NCBI GenBank assembly: GCA_003156795.1
Contig: PMHU01000091.1
Coordinates: 12,979-20,154, forward strand
Origin: Acidimicrobiaceae bacterium
GTDB taxonomy: Bacteria > Actinomycetota > Acidimicrobiia > Acidimicrobiales > Palsa-688
Direction: 5' to 3'
Length of the DNA stretch: 7,176 bases
Below the pieces are notes generated by a model. The model ran no database searches. It saw nothing but the letters and a program-made list of their open reading frames with translations, and had not been told where the DNA came from. Positions 1 to 6,494 of this stretch are shown piece after piece. The stretch's first letter is position 1; each line of letters starts with the position of its first letter. The position numbers and the translations under genes are program-made.

Positions 1-2
1 GC

Positions 3-143
3 TGCGCCCGCCTGCTCGACGACGTCCAAAACCGAGACCTCGCCTCATACGGAGATAGTCTGCGGGCCCGGCAGCGACAGCTGTTCGACATCGAGACCCA
101 CGTCGACGGATTGCTGCGGGTCTACCGAGAACTGATCGGGTGA
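3..143 (+). CDS. C-terminal fragment of a probable glycosyltransferase (5' end outside window)
   Basis: An open frame enters from the left edge and ends at a TGA at 141-143, giving the last 46 residues of a protein. The visible part is rich in Arg, Leu, Asp and Gln, with a helical end of the type RQRQLF...VDGLLRVYRELIG. A long amphipathic helix ending in a 'Y-x-x-L' pattern is typical of the last helix of GT-B (GT4-like) glycosyltransferases. Third codon positions are mostly G or C, supporting real coding. Its stop overlaps the GTG start candidate of the next gene (GTGA), which suggests a shared transcript and translational coupling. The catalytic part is not in the window, so the family assignment rests on the tail and the context only. 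Confidence 0.6.
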   Translation, partial: CARLLDDVQNRDLASYGDSLRARQRQLFDIETHVDGLLRVYRELIG

Positions 144-886
144 TCGAGGTCCGACAACGAATGCCAAGAGCCGATCTTCTCCCGCTCAAGTACCGATATC
201 GCCTGTTGGGAACCCCACCGGTCTCCGCTCGACATGTCGAGTGGAGTGCCATCGCGTCGACAGACGACGAGCGAATGCAACCCAGCGACGATCTCCTGGG
301 TTTGGCACTGACCGCCGCGGAGCGGGCCCGTCACCTACGCCTGGACGACCTCGCGGCTCGCTGCCAGACTCCGTTGGAAGCATCTTGGATCAACCATTGG
401 CCTGGAGAGCACTATCGGCTGCTCGCCGCGCTCGTCGAAGTTGCTGGCGTCGACCTGGCCATCGAGGTAGGGACCTACACCGGCATGGGTGCGTTGGCTC
501 TCGCCGGCGCCGGTGCCCGCGTGCAGACCTACGACCTGGTCCCGTGGGACCAGTTCTCCCACACCCTCTTTCACCGTGACGACTTCGACGACCGAATCTC
601 ACAGCGGATCGGGGATCTCGCGAACCAGGATTACTTCGACAGCCAGCTCGATGACCTTCGGGCCGCGGACTTGATACTGATCGATGGCCCGAAGGATGGC
701 GTCTTCGAACCTGCATTCTTGTCCAAGCTCCTACCGGTACTTCGGGCCGGCCAGGTACTGGTGCTCGACGACATCCGGAAACTACAGATGCTTCAGACGT
801 GGCGCGACATCTCTCTTCCGAAGCTCGACGTGACGTCACTCGGGCATTGGTCTGGCACCGGACTCGCGGTGGCCCCGCAGAAGTGA
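140..886 (+). CDS. Class I SAM-dependent methyltransferase
   Basis: This is a 248-residue predicted cytoplasmic methyltransferase that probably O-methylates a sugar of the polysaccharide made by this locus; the substrate is inference. The Rossmann-type SAM fold is visible. Motif I is I-E-V-G-T-Y-T-G at residues 108-115 (ExGxxxG), an acidic residue that could bind the SAM ribose is D132 in QTYDL, a strand DLILIDG runs 177-183, and LVLDDI runs 207-212. This resembles the Methyltransf_24/O-methyltransferase-like group. About 90 residues precede the SAM domain and match nothing I recognise. The GTG at 140 overlaps the previous stop. The ATG at 161 is a serious alternative because GAGGT (146-150) lies 10 nt before it. 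The WbsX gene begins 6 nt after the stop, so the two are very probably in one operon. Confidence 0.85.
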   Translation: MIEVRQRMPRADLLPLKYRYRLLGTPPVSARHVEWSAIASTDDERMQPSDDLLGLALTAAERARHLRLDDLAARCQTPLEASWINHWPGEHYRLLAALVEVAGVDLAIEVGTYTGMGALALAGAGARVQTYDLVPWDQFSHTLFHRDDFDDRISQRIGDLANQDYFDSQLDDLRAADLILIDGPKDGVFEPAFLSKLLPVLRAGQVLVLDDIRKLQMLQTWRDISLPKLDVTSLGHWSGTGLAVAPQK

Positions 887-892
887 CCGGAC

Positions 893-1981
893 GTGAGTAA
901 TCGGGCGGCTCGAGCGCGGGCGGTCGCTTTCTACCTCCCCCAATTCCACCCCGTGCCGGAGAACGACGGGTGGTGGGGACCGGGCTTCACCGAGTGGACC
1001 AACACGGCCCGGGCCAGACCACTGTTCCGTGGACACAGGCAGCCCGACCTACCTGCGGATCTGGGGTTCTATGATCTCCGACTGCCCGAGACGAGGGCGG
1101 CCCAAGCGGAACTGGCGCAGCACTACGGAATCGAAGCGTTCTGCTATTGGCACTACTGGTTCGGCAACGGCAGGCGGATCCTCGATAGGCCTTTCAACGA
1201 AGTCCTCCGCAGCGGAGCGCCGTCGCTGGCCTTTTGTCTGGGATGGGCCAATCAGTCGTGGACCGGGATCTGGCACGGAGCGCGCAACAAAATTTTGATC
1301 GAGCAGCAGTACCCGGGGCCCGAGGATGACGAGGCCCACTTCGAAGCCGTCGTCGACGCCTTCCGCGACGAGAGGTATCTCCGCGTAGACGGCCGACCGG
1401 TCTTCTATGTTTTCTGTCCGCACGAACTGCCCAACGCAGCCGCCTTCGTCGATCGCTGGCAAGACCTCGCCCGGCGAGCCGGCTTGGAGGGCCTCTACCT
1501 CGTGGCTGAGGTGAGCGACCTGCTGGGAGGCGGCCCGACGTATCAGAACGTCGCAGAAGACGGGTTCGACACGGGCGCATACGTGAGGCTGCCGGTGGAC
1601 CGCTCCCCCCGGGAGGTCGCGCTCATGCGAATCAGGCGAAAGTTGCGCGGCGGTCTGGAGACCTACCCTTATTCACCAACCCCGGTCGCGTTTCCGGAGA
1701 AACGGGACCCGCGCCTTTACCAACCGGTCGTGTATCCGAATTGGGACAACACGCCGCGGTCCGGGCGCACGGGGCTGGCATTGACGGGCGCGAGCCCCGA
1801 GAACTTCCAGCCGCACGTCCGCGCCGCCGTCGAGCGTCTGGCCGACCGACCCCAATCCGAGCGGCTGCTTTGGATCAAGTCTTGGAATGAGTGGGCAGAG
1901 GGCAATCACTTGGAACCGGACCTCACCTACGGACACGGCTGGCTGCAAGCGATGCAGCGGGAATTGTGCCGTGACACCTGA
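893..1981 (+). CDS. WbsX-like protein (GH99-like TIM-barrel family)
   Basis: The protein has 362 residues, the usual size for a single-domain WbsX protein (Pfam Glyco_tran_WbsX, also called glycoside hydrolase 99-like). Hallmark motifs occur in order: FYLPQFHP at 13-20, GFTEWTN at 31-37, CYWHYWF at 84-90, LGWANQSWT at 116-124, YPNWDNTPR at 281-289 and WNEWAEGNHLEPD at 331-343. The family is common in O-antigen, capsule and rhamnan loci. It is related in fold to GH99 endo-alpha-mannosidases, yet it is often annotated as a glycosyltransferase, and which reaction it performs is unresolved. There is no signal peptide, so it is probably cytoplasmic. The start is GTG, 6 nt after the upstream methyltransferase stop, with no strong Shine-Dalgarno sequence, which suggests translational coupling. 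The stop overlaps the likely GTG start of the GT4 gene. Confidence 0.92.
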   Translation: MSNRAARARAVAFYLPQFHPVPENDGWWGPGFTEWTNTARARPLFRGHRQPDLPADLGFYDLRLPETRAAQAELAQHYGIEAFCYWHYWFGNGRRILDRPFNEVLRSGAPSLAFCLGWANQSWTGIWHGARNKILIEQQYPGPEDDEAHFEAVVDAFRDERYLRVDGRPVFYVFCPHELPNAAAFVDRWQDLARRAGLEGLYLVAEVSDLLGGGPTYQNVAEDGFDTGAYVRLPVDRSPREVALMRIRRKLRGGLETYPYSPTPVAFPEKRDPRLYQPVVYPNWDNTPRSGRTGLALTGASPENFQPHVRAAVERLADRPQSERLLWIKSWNEWAEGNHLEPDLTYGHGWLQAMQRELCRDT

Positions 1982-3026
1982 TCCCCTTCGAGTGGCGATG
2001 ATCTCTTACTACCTGCCGAGTGGTAGCAAGATTGGCGTTGGGCATCAAGTGGACGCACTGGCCAAGGAGCTGGTCCGCCGCGGTCACGAAGTAGACGTGT
2101 TCAGCGCTTGCCCGCCCGTATCGGGCGCCACCTACCGCCATCACCACATCGAGCTGTCGGGATCGCTGCGCACCTTCCGCTTCGCCGCCCAGCTGCGCCG
2201 AGTCGATTTCTCAAGGTACGACGTATTGCACGCGCACGGCGACGATTATTGGATGTGGCGCCACCGGGCCGGCGCCCACGTGCGAACCTTGCACGGGTCC
2301 TGCTTCGACGAGGCGATCCACATTCGCGGTGCAGTTCAGAGGCTGCGAATGTTTCTGCTCGGCTGCAGCGAGGTTCTGGCCACCGTCGTCGCAGACGCCA
2401 CGGTCGCAGTCTCCCCTCCAACCCGACGGTGGACCCCGTGGGTCAGTAGGGTGATCCCGAATGGCGTAGACACCTCGGCGTTCTACCCGGACGACGCGTG
2501 CTTGGCTCGGCACCCGGTGGTGCTCTTCGTCGGTACGTGGTCCGGGAGAAAACGCGGGAACCTGCTCGCCCGCACTTTCGTCGACGGGGTGTTGCCGCGG
2601 ATTCCCGATGCCGAGCTCTGGATGGTCAGTGATGACATTCCGTCTGATCATCATCCGGCCGTCCACGCTCTGGGACGCGTCGGCAATGATCGGCTCGCAA
2701 ATCTGTACAGGCAGGCGTGGGTGTTCTGCCTTCCCTCCTCTTACGAGGGATTCGGAATCCCTTACGCCGAAGCCATGGCCAGCGGCCTACCGGTCGTAGC
2801 GACACCGAACGTCGGGGCGAGATACGTGACCAACGACGGTAGGGCTGGGGTGCTGGTCGACCCGGGCGCTCTTGGCGACGAGCTCGTGCGGCTTCTGGGC
2901 GACTCACACCGACGGGCGCAGTTGACGGTCGAGGGCCTCCGGCGATCGCACGATTTCTCGTTGCAAACAGTCGTCGACGACTACGAGCAGCTATATCTCG
3001 AGACGATGGCGGGCCGGCTCAACTAG
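1971..3026 (+). CDS. GT4-family (GT-B) glycosyltransferase
   Basis: This is a retaining glycosyltransferase of 351 residues that should transfer a sugar from a nucleotide-sugar donor to the growing lipid-linked glycan at the inner face of the membrane. The N-terminal domain opens with RVAMISYYLPSGSKIGVGHQ (residues 7-26), the acceptor-side glycine loop, followed by HAHGDDYW at 88-95. The linker VIPNGVDTSAFYP (161-173) is characteristic of GT4. The C-terminal domain has VLFVGTW at 184-190 and the EX7E motif, E259 and E267, within SSYEGFGIPYAEAMASGLPV. The frame is open back to an ATG at 1887, but that would overlap WbsX by 95 nt. The GTG at 1971 places the conserved first strand about seven residues in and gives an 11-nt overlap. 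GTG 1992 and ATG 1998 are less likely. Donor and linkage cannot be read from sequence. Confidence 0.93.
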   Translation: MTPDPLRVAMISYYLPSGSKIGVGHQVDALAKELVRRGHEVDVFSACPPVSGATYRHHHIELSGSLRTFRFAAQLRRVDFSRYDVLHAHGDDYWMWRHRAGAHVRTLHGSCFDEAIHIRGAVQRLRMFLLGCSEVLATVVADATVAVSPPTRRWTPWVSRVIPNGVDTSAFYPDDACLARHPVVLFVGTWSGRKRGNLLARTFVDGVLPRIPDAELWMVSDDIPSDHHPAVHALGRVGNDRLANLYRQAWVFCLPSSYEGFGIPYAEAMASGLPVVATPNVGARYVTNDGRAGVLVDPGALGDELVRLLGDSHRRAQLTVEGLRRSHDFSLQTVVDDYEQLYLETMAGRLN

Positions 3027-3837
3027 GGCGAGGCTTGCTCACCTGCCGTCGCACACGACCGGCTTCCCGGCGAACTCGCCTCAGCGCCACTTTCGTCCAT
3101 GGGCGCGCCCGCCGCGGGGTGAGGTCGGCCAGTACGAAGGGATCCGCGGTCACCGGCCCCCGCTCAACGGCCACGAAGTCGGGGTAGACCCTCACGCTCG
3201 GGATCAGGTCCGGGCGCCCCCCGTGCAGGTCCACGATTCGGTGGACGAGTGGGTGCATCGCAGGGTGAGGACCCCAGGGATGCTTCGGCCGCTGGAAGTC
3301 GGGCTGCAAAGCCCACGCCCAGTCTTCGATTATGTACCAGCCGCCGGGGCGTAGTCGGCTGAACAGAAATTCAAAGCTGGCGAGCGTGCAGTCGAGCTGG
3401 TGGGAGCAGTCGTCAAGCACGAGGTCGAGCGGCTCGAGCTGATCTCGAGAGATGATCAGGTTGATGGCCGCCGCGTCTGTCTGGCTCACGCCCCAGTAGG
3501 TCCGAGCCACCCCTTCTCCGCGCTCGCTGTGCCACCGCCTGTAATAGCTAGCGTCGCCTCGGGTCTGCAGGTCGATGGCCGCATACCGCTTGAGCCCGAG
3601 CGTCTCGACCCAGAACGCGGCGCTGCCGCCGTCCCATATCCCGAGCTCGAAGACCGTCGCCGGCCTGAAATCGGTCTCTTCCAAGAACCGATCGAACTGC
3701 TCAACTTGGGATCTGCTCTTGTAGAACAGGAAGGCATCGTCGGCCGTATCCCCCGTGACGCCGTGCTGTAACCGATACGTGAATCCGGCCAGGTTGAAGT
3801 GATCCTCGTGCCATTCGAGCTGGGCCATGACATTCAC
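3019..3837 (-). CDS. Class I SAM-dependent methyltransferase with DDxSH motif
   Basis: This minus-strand methyltransferase has 272 residues from the favoured GTG at 3837. Numbered from there, motif I ELGIWDGGS is at 64-72, the acidic residue of AAIDLQ is D89, LVLDDCSH spans 139-146 and IIEDWAW spans 169-175. The DDxSH pair plus a later ED resembles metal-binding sugar O-methyltransferases such as MycE, so a Mg-dependent sugar O-methyltransferase is a reasonable inference. The C-terminal 30 or so residues are very rich in Arg and Lys. The frame is open to a GTG at 3954, which would add 39 residues and overlap the flippase start head to head. I prefer 3837 because GGGAGGTGA precedes it and because the extra residues resemble nothing in the family. 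Its stop overlaps the GT4 stop by 8 bp. Confidence 0.88.
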   Translation of the reverse strand: MNVMAQLEWHEDHFNLAGFTYRLQHGVTGDTADDAFLFYKSRSQVEQFDRFLEETDFRPATVFELGIWDGGSAAFWVETLGLKRYAAIDLQTRGDASYYRRWHSERGEGVARTYWGVSQTDAAAINLIISRDQLEPLDLVLDDCSHQLDCTLASFEFLFSRLRPGGWYIIEDWAWALQPDFQRPKHPWGPHPAMHPLVHRIVDLHGGRPDLIPSVRVYPDFVAVERGPVTADPFVLADLTPRRARPWTKVALRRVRREAGRVRRQVSKPRPS

Positions 3838-3946
3838 GGCTGCGAGTTCACCTCCCGATACGTGGCTTTCGGCCCACGGTAGCGCCGCCCGCCTCCGGGT
3901 CGAACCGTCCGCTGAGCGCGGCCATATGGCGAGATAGTCTGCGGAC
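3838..3946. promoter_or_regulatory. Divergent intergenic region, candidate promoter region
   Basis: If the minus-strand methyltransferase starts at 3837, these 109 bp separate it from the flippase that starts on the plus strand at 3947, and they would have to carry at least one promoter for each direction. A perfect 10-bp palindrome, GCCATATGGC, lies at 3921-3930. A TAGTCT hexamer at 3935-3940 fits the loose TANNNT -10 pattern, but no convincing -35 lies upstream of it. No promoter can be named with confidence. If the longer methyltransferase start (3954) is used, this region is coding and the two genes overlap at their 5' ends by 8 bp. Confidence 0.35.
3848..3856 (-). promoter_or_regulatory. 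Shine-Dalgarno sequence for the minus-strand methyltransferase
   Basis: Read on the minus strand this is GGGAGGTGA, a near-complete match to the anti-Shine-Dalgarno end of 16S rRNA. The spacer to the in-frame GTG at 3837-3835 is 10 nt (13 nt from the GGAGG core), slightly long but acceptable. The in-frame ATG at 3828 would be 19 nt away. It is the strongest ribosome binding site around the divergent junction and is the main reason for choosing the shorter gene model. In the longer model it would fall inside the coding sequence (Ser-Gly-Gly-Glu). Confidence 0.55.
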
Positions 3947-5551
3947 GTGAGCACGCCCGGGAACGTGCCGAGCGGGGCCGAACCTGATTCCGGCGGGGTC
4001 GTGCCGGCCGTCGGGGCTTTGCAAAATGCGGCGATGCGAGGGACATGGTGGACTGCCGTTCAAGGCGCCGTCGTGTTACCGCTGTCCTTCATCGTCAACA
4101 TCCTGGTCGCCCGAACCCTCGGGCCACACGGATACGGGACGCTGGCGACCTACATGGCTGCCTACGGGCTGATGGTCACCGTGCTCAACGCCGGAATAAG
4201 TGACGCCACGATCCAGTGGGGGGCTTCGGCGTTCGCTCGCGGTGACCGCGCCCTGCTCGTTTCCCTGGCCCGTCGCTGCGCCGGCTTCCACATCCTGGTC
4301 GAAGCTCCATTGGCCGCGCTCGCGGCCTTGATCCTGCTGCACGGTCAGTCGGCTTCCACTCAGGCGGTCGGCGCCGCGGCCGTCGGCCTAACGATGGTGG
4401 CGGGTACGACGCTCGTCGTCCTCACAGCTGTCAGCCAGACCGCCCCATTGGCCAAGCTCAACCTGGTAGTCGGGATCGCGACGCAGCTTGCCGTCGTCAC
4501 GGCCGCCGTCCGGTCACACTCTGCCGGACCGACCTGGGTGGCCAGACTGGCCGTTGCTGCCGCCATTCCACTTGCGGCTTGGGCGCTGGCCCCGAAGGAC
4601 ATACGCATCGCCACCTTGAAGCCTCTGATGCCCTGGCACTGGCCCACCGGATTTGTGCGCTTTTCGAGTCAGACCTTGGTTGCCGGCTTGGCAGGTAGCT
4701 TGGTGTTCAGCCGCTGCGAGATCTTCATCCTCGACGCCTACGGCATGGCGGCCGGCGCCGGCCTGTACGCCCTCGCCGCCGGGCTGGCGGTCCAAATCAC
4801 GTCTCCAGTCGACGCCATGCTGGGACCACTGACTCCGGCCGCGGCCAGCCTGGTGGCGGCGAACCGTGACCGGGTGCCGGGCGCGATCTTGCGCGGCATT
4901 CGCCTTTCCGGCTTGGCCACGGCCCCGATCGTGACGCTTGCTCTGCCAACGATCGCGATCCTGTCTCCGATCATATATGGCCACAAGTTCGAGAAGACGG
5001 GCGATCTGTTCGTCAGCCTCGGAGTCATCAGCTGCCTGCAATCGGTGCTGCATCCGATGACGGCGTTCCTGACCGCGTGGCGTCGTCCGTTGCTGCTCCT
5101 AGCCGTCAGTGGGGCGGCCTTGGGGGTCGATCTGGGACTCACCGTTGCGCTGGTTCCCTCGTGGGGTCCCACCGCCGCGGTCGTCGGGAACACGGCCGGA
5201 CAGATCATCAGTCTGGCCGTCTCGGTGACCCTGCTGCGTAGGTTCGTCAACCTTTCGGCCCACGCCGTTTGGCAAGCGCTGAGGCCGTTCTGCTGGAGTG
5301 CCGTGGCGGGAGCCGCGGTGACGGTAGGCGGACTGGTCGCTTATCGCGCCGGACTCAACGCATGGCTCAGCGCTTCTACCGCGCTCGTAGCCGGGACTCT
5401 GACGGCGGCCGGGTTGATCCACTGGTCCGGAGGTGCCGTCAACGACGAAGACCTCGGTGCCGTCCGAGCCAGCTTCCCCCGGATGTCCGGCCCGCTGATC
5501 GGATGCATCCGCCGACTTGGTCTGATAGCGAGGAGCACGGCCGTTGCCTGA
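3947..5551 (+). CDS. Polysaccharide flippase, MOP superfamily (Wzx-like)
   Basis: This is an integral membrane protein of 534 residues that should flip lipid-linked oligosaccharide from the cytoplasmic to the outer face of the membrane. After a polar, Pro/Gly-rich N-terminus of about 30 residues comes RGTWWTAVQG, then the first helix and NILVARTLGPHGYGTLATY (51-69), the signature start of Wzx-like proteins. Roughly 12 to 14 hydrophobic segments follow, at about 37-56, 67-83, 117-132, 140-162, 172-188, 199-214, 241-257, 268-285, 324-343, 355-376, 382-402, 408-428, 447-466 and 475-491, followed by a cytoplasmic-looking tail. GTG 3947 is the farthest upstream start; ATG 4034 (residue 30) is possible and would remove the polar extension. 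No clear Shine-Dalgarno precedes either. The downstream glycosyltransferase overlaps its stop by 8 nt. Confidence 0.9.
   Translation: MSTPGNVPSGAEPDSGGVVPAVGALQNAAMRGTWWTAVQGAVVLPLSFIVNILVARTLGPHGYGTLATYMAAYGLMVTVLNAGISDATIQWGASAFARGDRALLVSLARRCAGFHILVEAPLAALAALILLHGQSASTQAVGAAAVGLTMVAGTTLVVLTAVSQTAPLAKLNLVVGIATQLAVVTAAVRSHSAGPTWVARLAVAAAIPLAAWALAPKDIRIATLKPLMPWHWPTGFVRFSSQTLVAGLAGSLVFSRCEIFILDAYGMAAGAGLYALAAGLAVQITSPVDAMLGPLTPAAASLVAANRDRVPGAILRGIRLSGLATAPIVTLALPTIAILSPIIYGHKFEKTGDLFVSLGVISCLQSVLHPMTAFLTAWRRPLLLLAVSGAALGVDLGLTVALVPSWGPTAAVVGNTAGQIISLAVSVTLLRRFVNLSAHAVWQALRPFCWSAVAGAAVTVGGLVAYRAGLNAWLSASTALVAGTLTAAGLIHWSGGAVNDEDLGAVRASFPRMSGPLIGCIRRLGLIARSTAVA
5531..5535 (+). promoter_or_regulatory. 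Shine-Dalgarno sequence deciding a TTG start
   Basis: AGGAG (GAGGAG with the preceding base) sits 8 nt before the TTG at 5544, an ideal spacing. It lies inside the last codons of the flippase gene, so ribosomes can initiate the glycosyltransferase there. It supports the rare TTG as the true start, since no ATG or GTG lies nearby in that frame. Confidence 0.65.
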
Positions 5552-6467
5552 TCGCGACGCTTCTCCGCCGCCCCCGCGACGAGCGCGGCCGAAGATCGGG
5601 GCGTACGTCCTGGCGTCCGACCCCACTTGGCTCCGGTCGAGCCTGGCCCGTTACTACCACCTCCTCGACCTGCTCGTGGTGTCGGCCTCGACGACGAGCA
5701 CGGGATGGACCGGCAAACCGATAGCCGTGCGAGATTGCACCGAAGTAATCGAATCTCTCGACGTTCGGAAGATCTCGACGGTCGTTTACGGTGACTTCCA
5801 CTCGCCCAAGAAGCCGATGGAGGCTGACACCCTTCAGCGCCAGCACGCGATCGACGCGCTCAACGCCCTCGACCCCCACCTTGACTGGGTCTTGCAAATC
5901 GACACGGACGAAGTGATCCCGTCCGCGGAAAGGCTTCTGCAGCTTCTCAGCCTGGCCGATGAGCGCGGCGTCGATGCCGTGGAATGGCCGATGAGGGTGT
6001 TCTACCGGCGCTTGCGAGATGGACGGTATCTTCAGGTCGTCAACGCTGATGGGTCCGACCACTTCGAGTATCCAGGTCCGATCGCCATCCGGGCCCGGTC
6101 TCGCGTGACAGAGGCCCGCCAGACGGCGCAAAGCTTCCTTCGACCACTCGTGGAGGGCGACGACCAATCGTTGCAGATAGCCCGGCCCGCAGGACCCCAA
6201 GAAAGTCGCGAGACCTGCCTCGCCGGGGATGATGCGATCTTGCACAACAGTTGGGCCCGGACCCGCACCGATGTAAGACGCAAGATCTCTTCCTGGGGTC
6301 ACAACCAGGGCCTGCAAAGCGTTCGCTACTACTACCTCACCTGGCTTCCGGCTCCTGTGCTTTGGAGGCAGATGCGGGATCTCCACCCGTTCGCGTCCGG
6401 CCTCTGGCCGAGACTTCTGCCGTATCCGGGGAGCGTGGCGCCGCTGCTCGATCCGGCTGACCACTGA
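5544..6467 (+). CDS. Glycosyltransferase family 2-like (GT-A) protein
   Basis: This is a 307-residue predicted inverting, metal-dependent sugar transferase in the cytoplasm or at the membrane surface. The first strand is KIGAYVLASDPTWLRSSLARYY (17-38), which matches the 'xxxDPxWLRxSLxxYY' start of a group of GT2-like proteins. The DxD-type metal site is D120-T-D122-E in VLQIDTDEVIP, preceded by the Q-R-Q-H...ALNAL helix at 98-109. AILHNSWARTRTDVRRKI at 231-248 contains the His and aromatic residues often found near the active site of this group. There are no membrane helices. TTG 5544 is chosen because of AGGAG 8 nt upstream; it overlaps the flippase stop, so the two are probably co-translated. 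Donor, acceptor and linkage are unknown. Confidence 0.85.
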   Translation: MPDRDASPPPPRRARPKIGAYVLASDPTWLRSSLARYYHLLDLLVVSASTTSTGWTGKPIAVRDCTEVIESLDVRKISTVVYGDFHSPKKPMEADTLQRQHAIDALNALDPHLDWVLQIDTDEVIPSAERLLQLLSLADERGVDAVEWPMRVFYRRLRDGRYLQVVNADGSDHFEYPGPIAIRARSRVTEARQTAQSFLRPLVEGDDQSLQIARPAGPQESRETCLAGDDAILHNSWARTRTDVRRKISSWGHNQGLQSVRYYYLTWLPAPVLWRQMRDLHPFASGLWPRLLPYPGSVAPLLDPADH

Positions 6468-6473
6468 CGCTCG

Positions 6474-6494
6474 GTCGAGGACCCGTCCTCAGAC
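6474..6494. terminator. Candidate bidirectional terminator hairpin at a convergent junction
   Basis: GAGGA at 6477-6481 pairs with TCCTC at 6486-6490 around a CCCG loop. The stem continues with GTC (6474-6476) and GAC (6492-6494) after one bulged A, giving about 8 pairs. It lies between the glycosyltransferase stop at 6465-6467 and the acetyltransferase end, and it includes the acetyltransferase stop at 6489-6491. Neither side has a T-tract, so it is at best a U-less terminator, as is common in high-GC bacteria. Confidence 0.4.

Noticed and set aside
390..839. Minus-strand open frame of 149 codons inside the first methyltransferase
   Set aside because: The product is an Arg/Gly/Pro-rich string typical of a shadow frame, while the plus strand encodes clear SAM-binding motifs.
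1288..1297. AT-rich palindrome CAAAATTTTG in a GC-rich background
   Set aside because: It falls inside the WbsX gene and encodes an ordinary stretch (Asn-Lys-Ile-Leu-Ile), so a regulatory role is unsupported.
1887..1970. Upstream extension of the GT4 gene to the ATG at 1887
   Set aside because: It would overlap the conserved WNEWAEG end of WbsX by 95 nt, and the extra residues are not part of the GT4 fold.
4514..5250. Two overlapping minus-strand frames inside the flippase gene
   Set aside because: They oppose well-formed transmembrane segments and their products lack domain character.
5439..6464. Minus-strand open frame of 341 codons opposite the GT2-like gene and flippase end
   Set aside because: It is antisense to two genes with clear family motifs, its protein has no recognisable domain, and long antisense frames are expected in GC-rich coding DNA.
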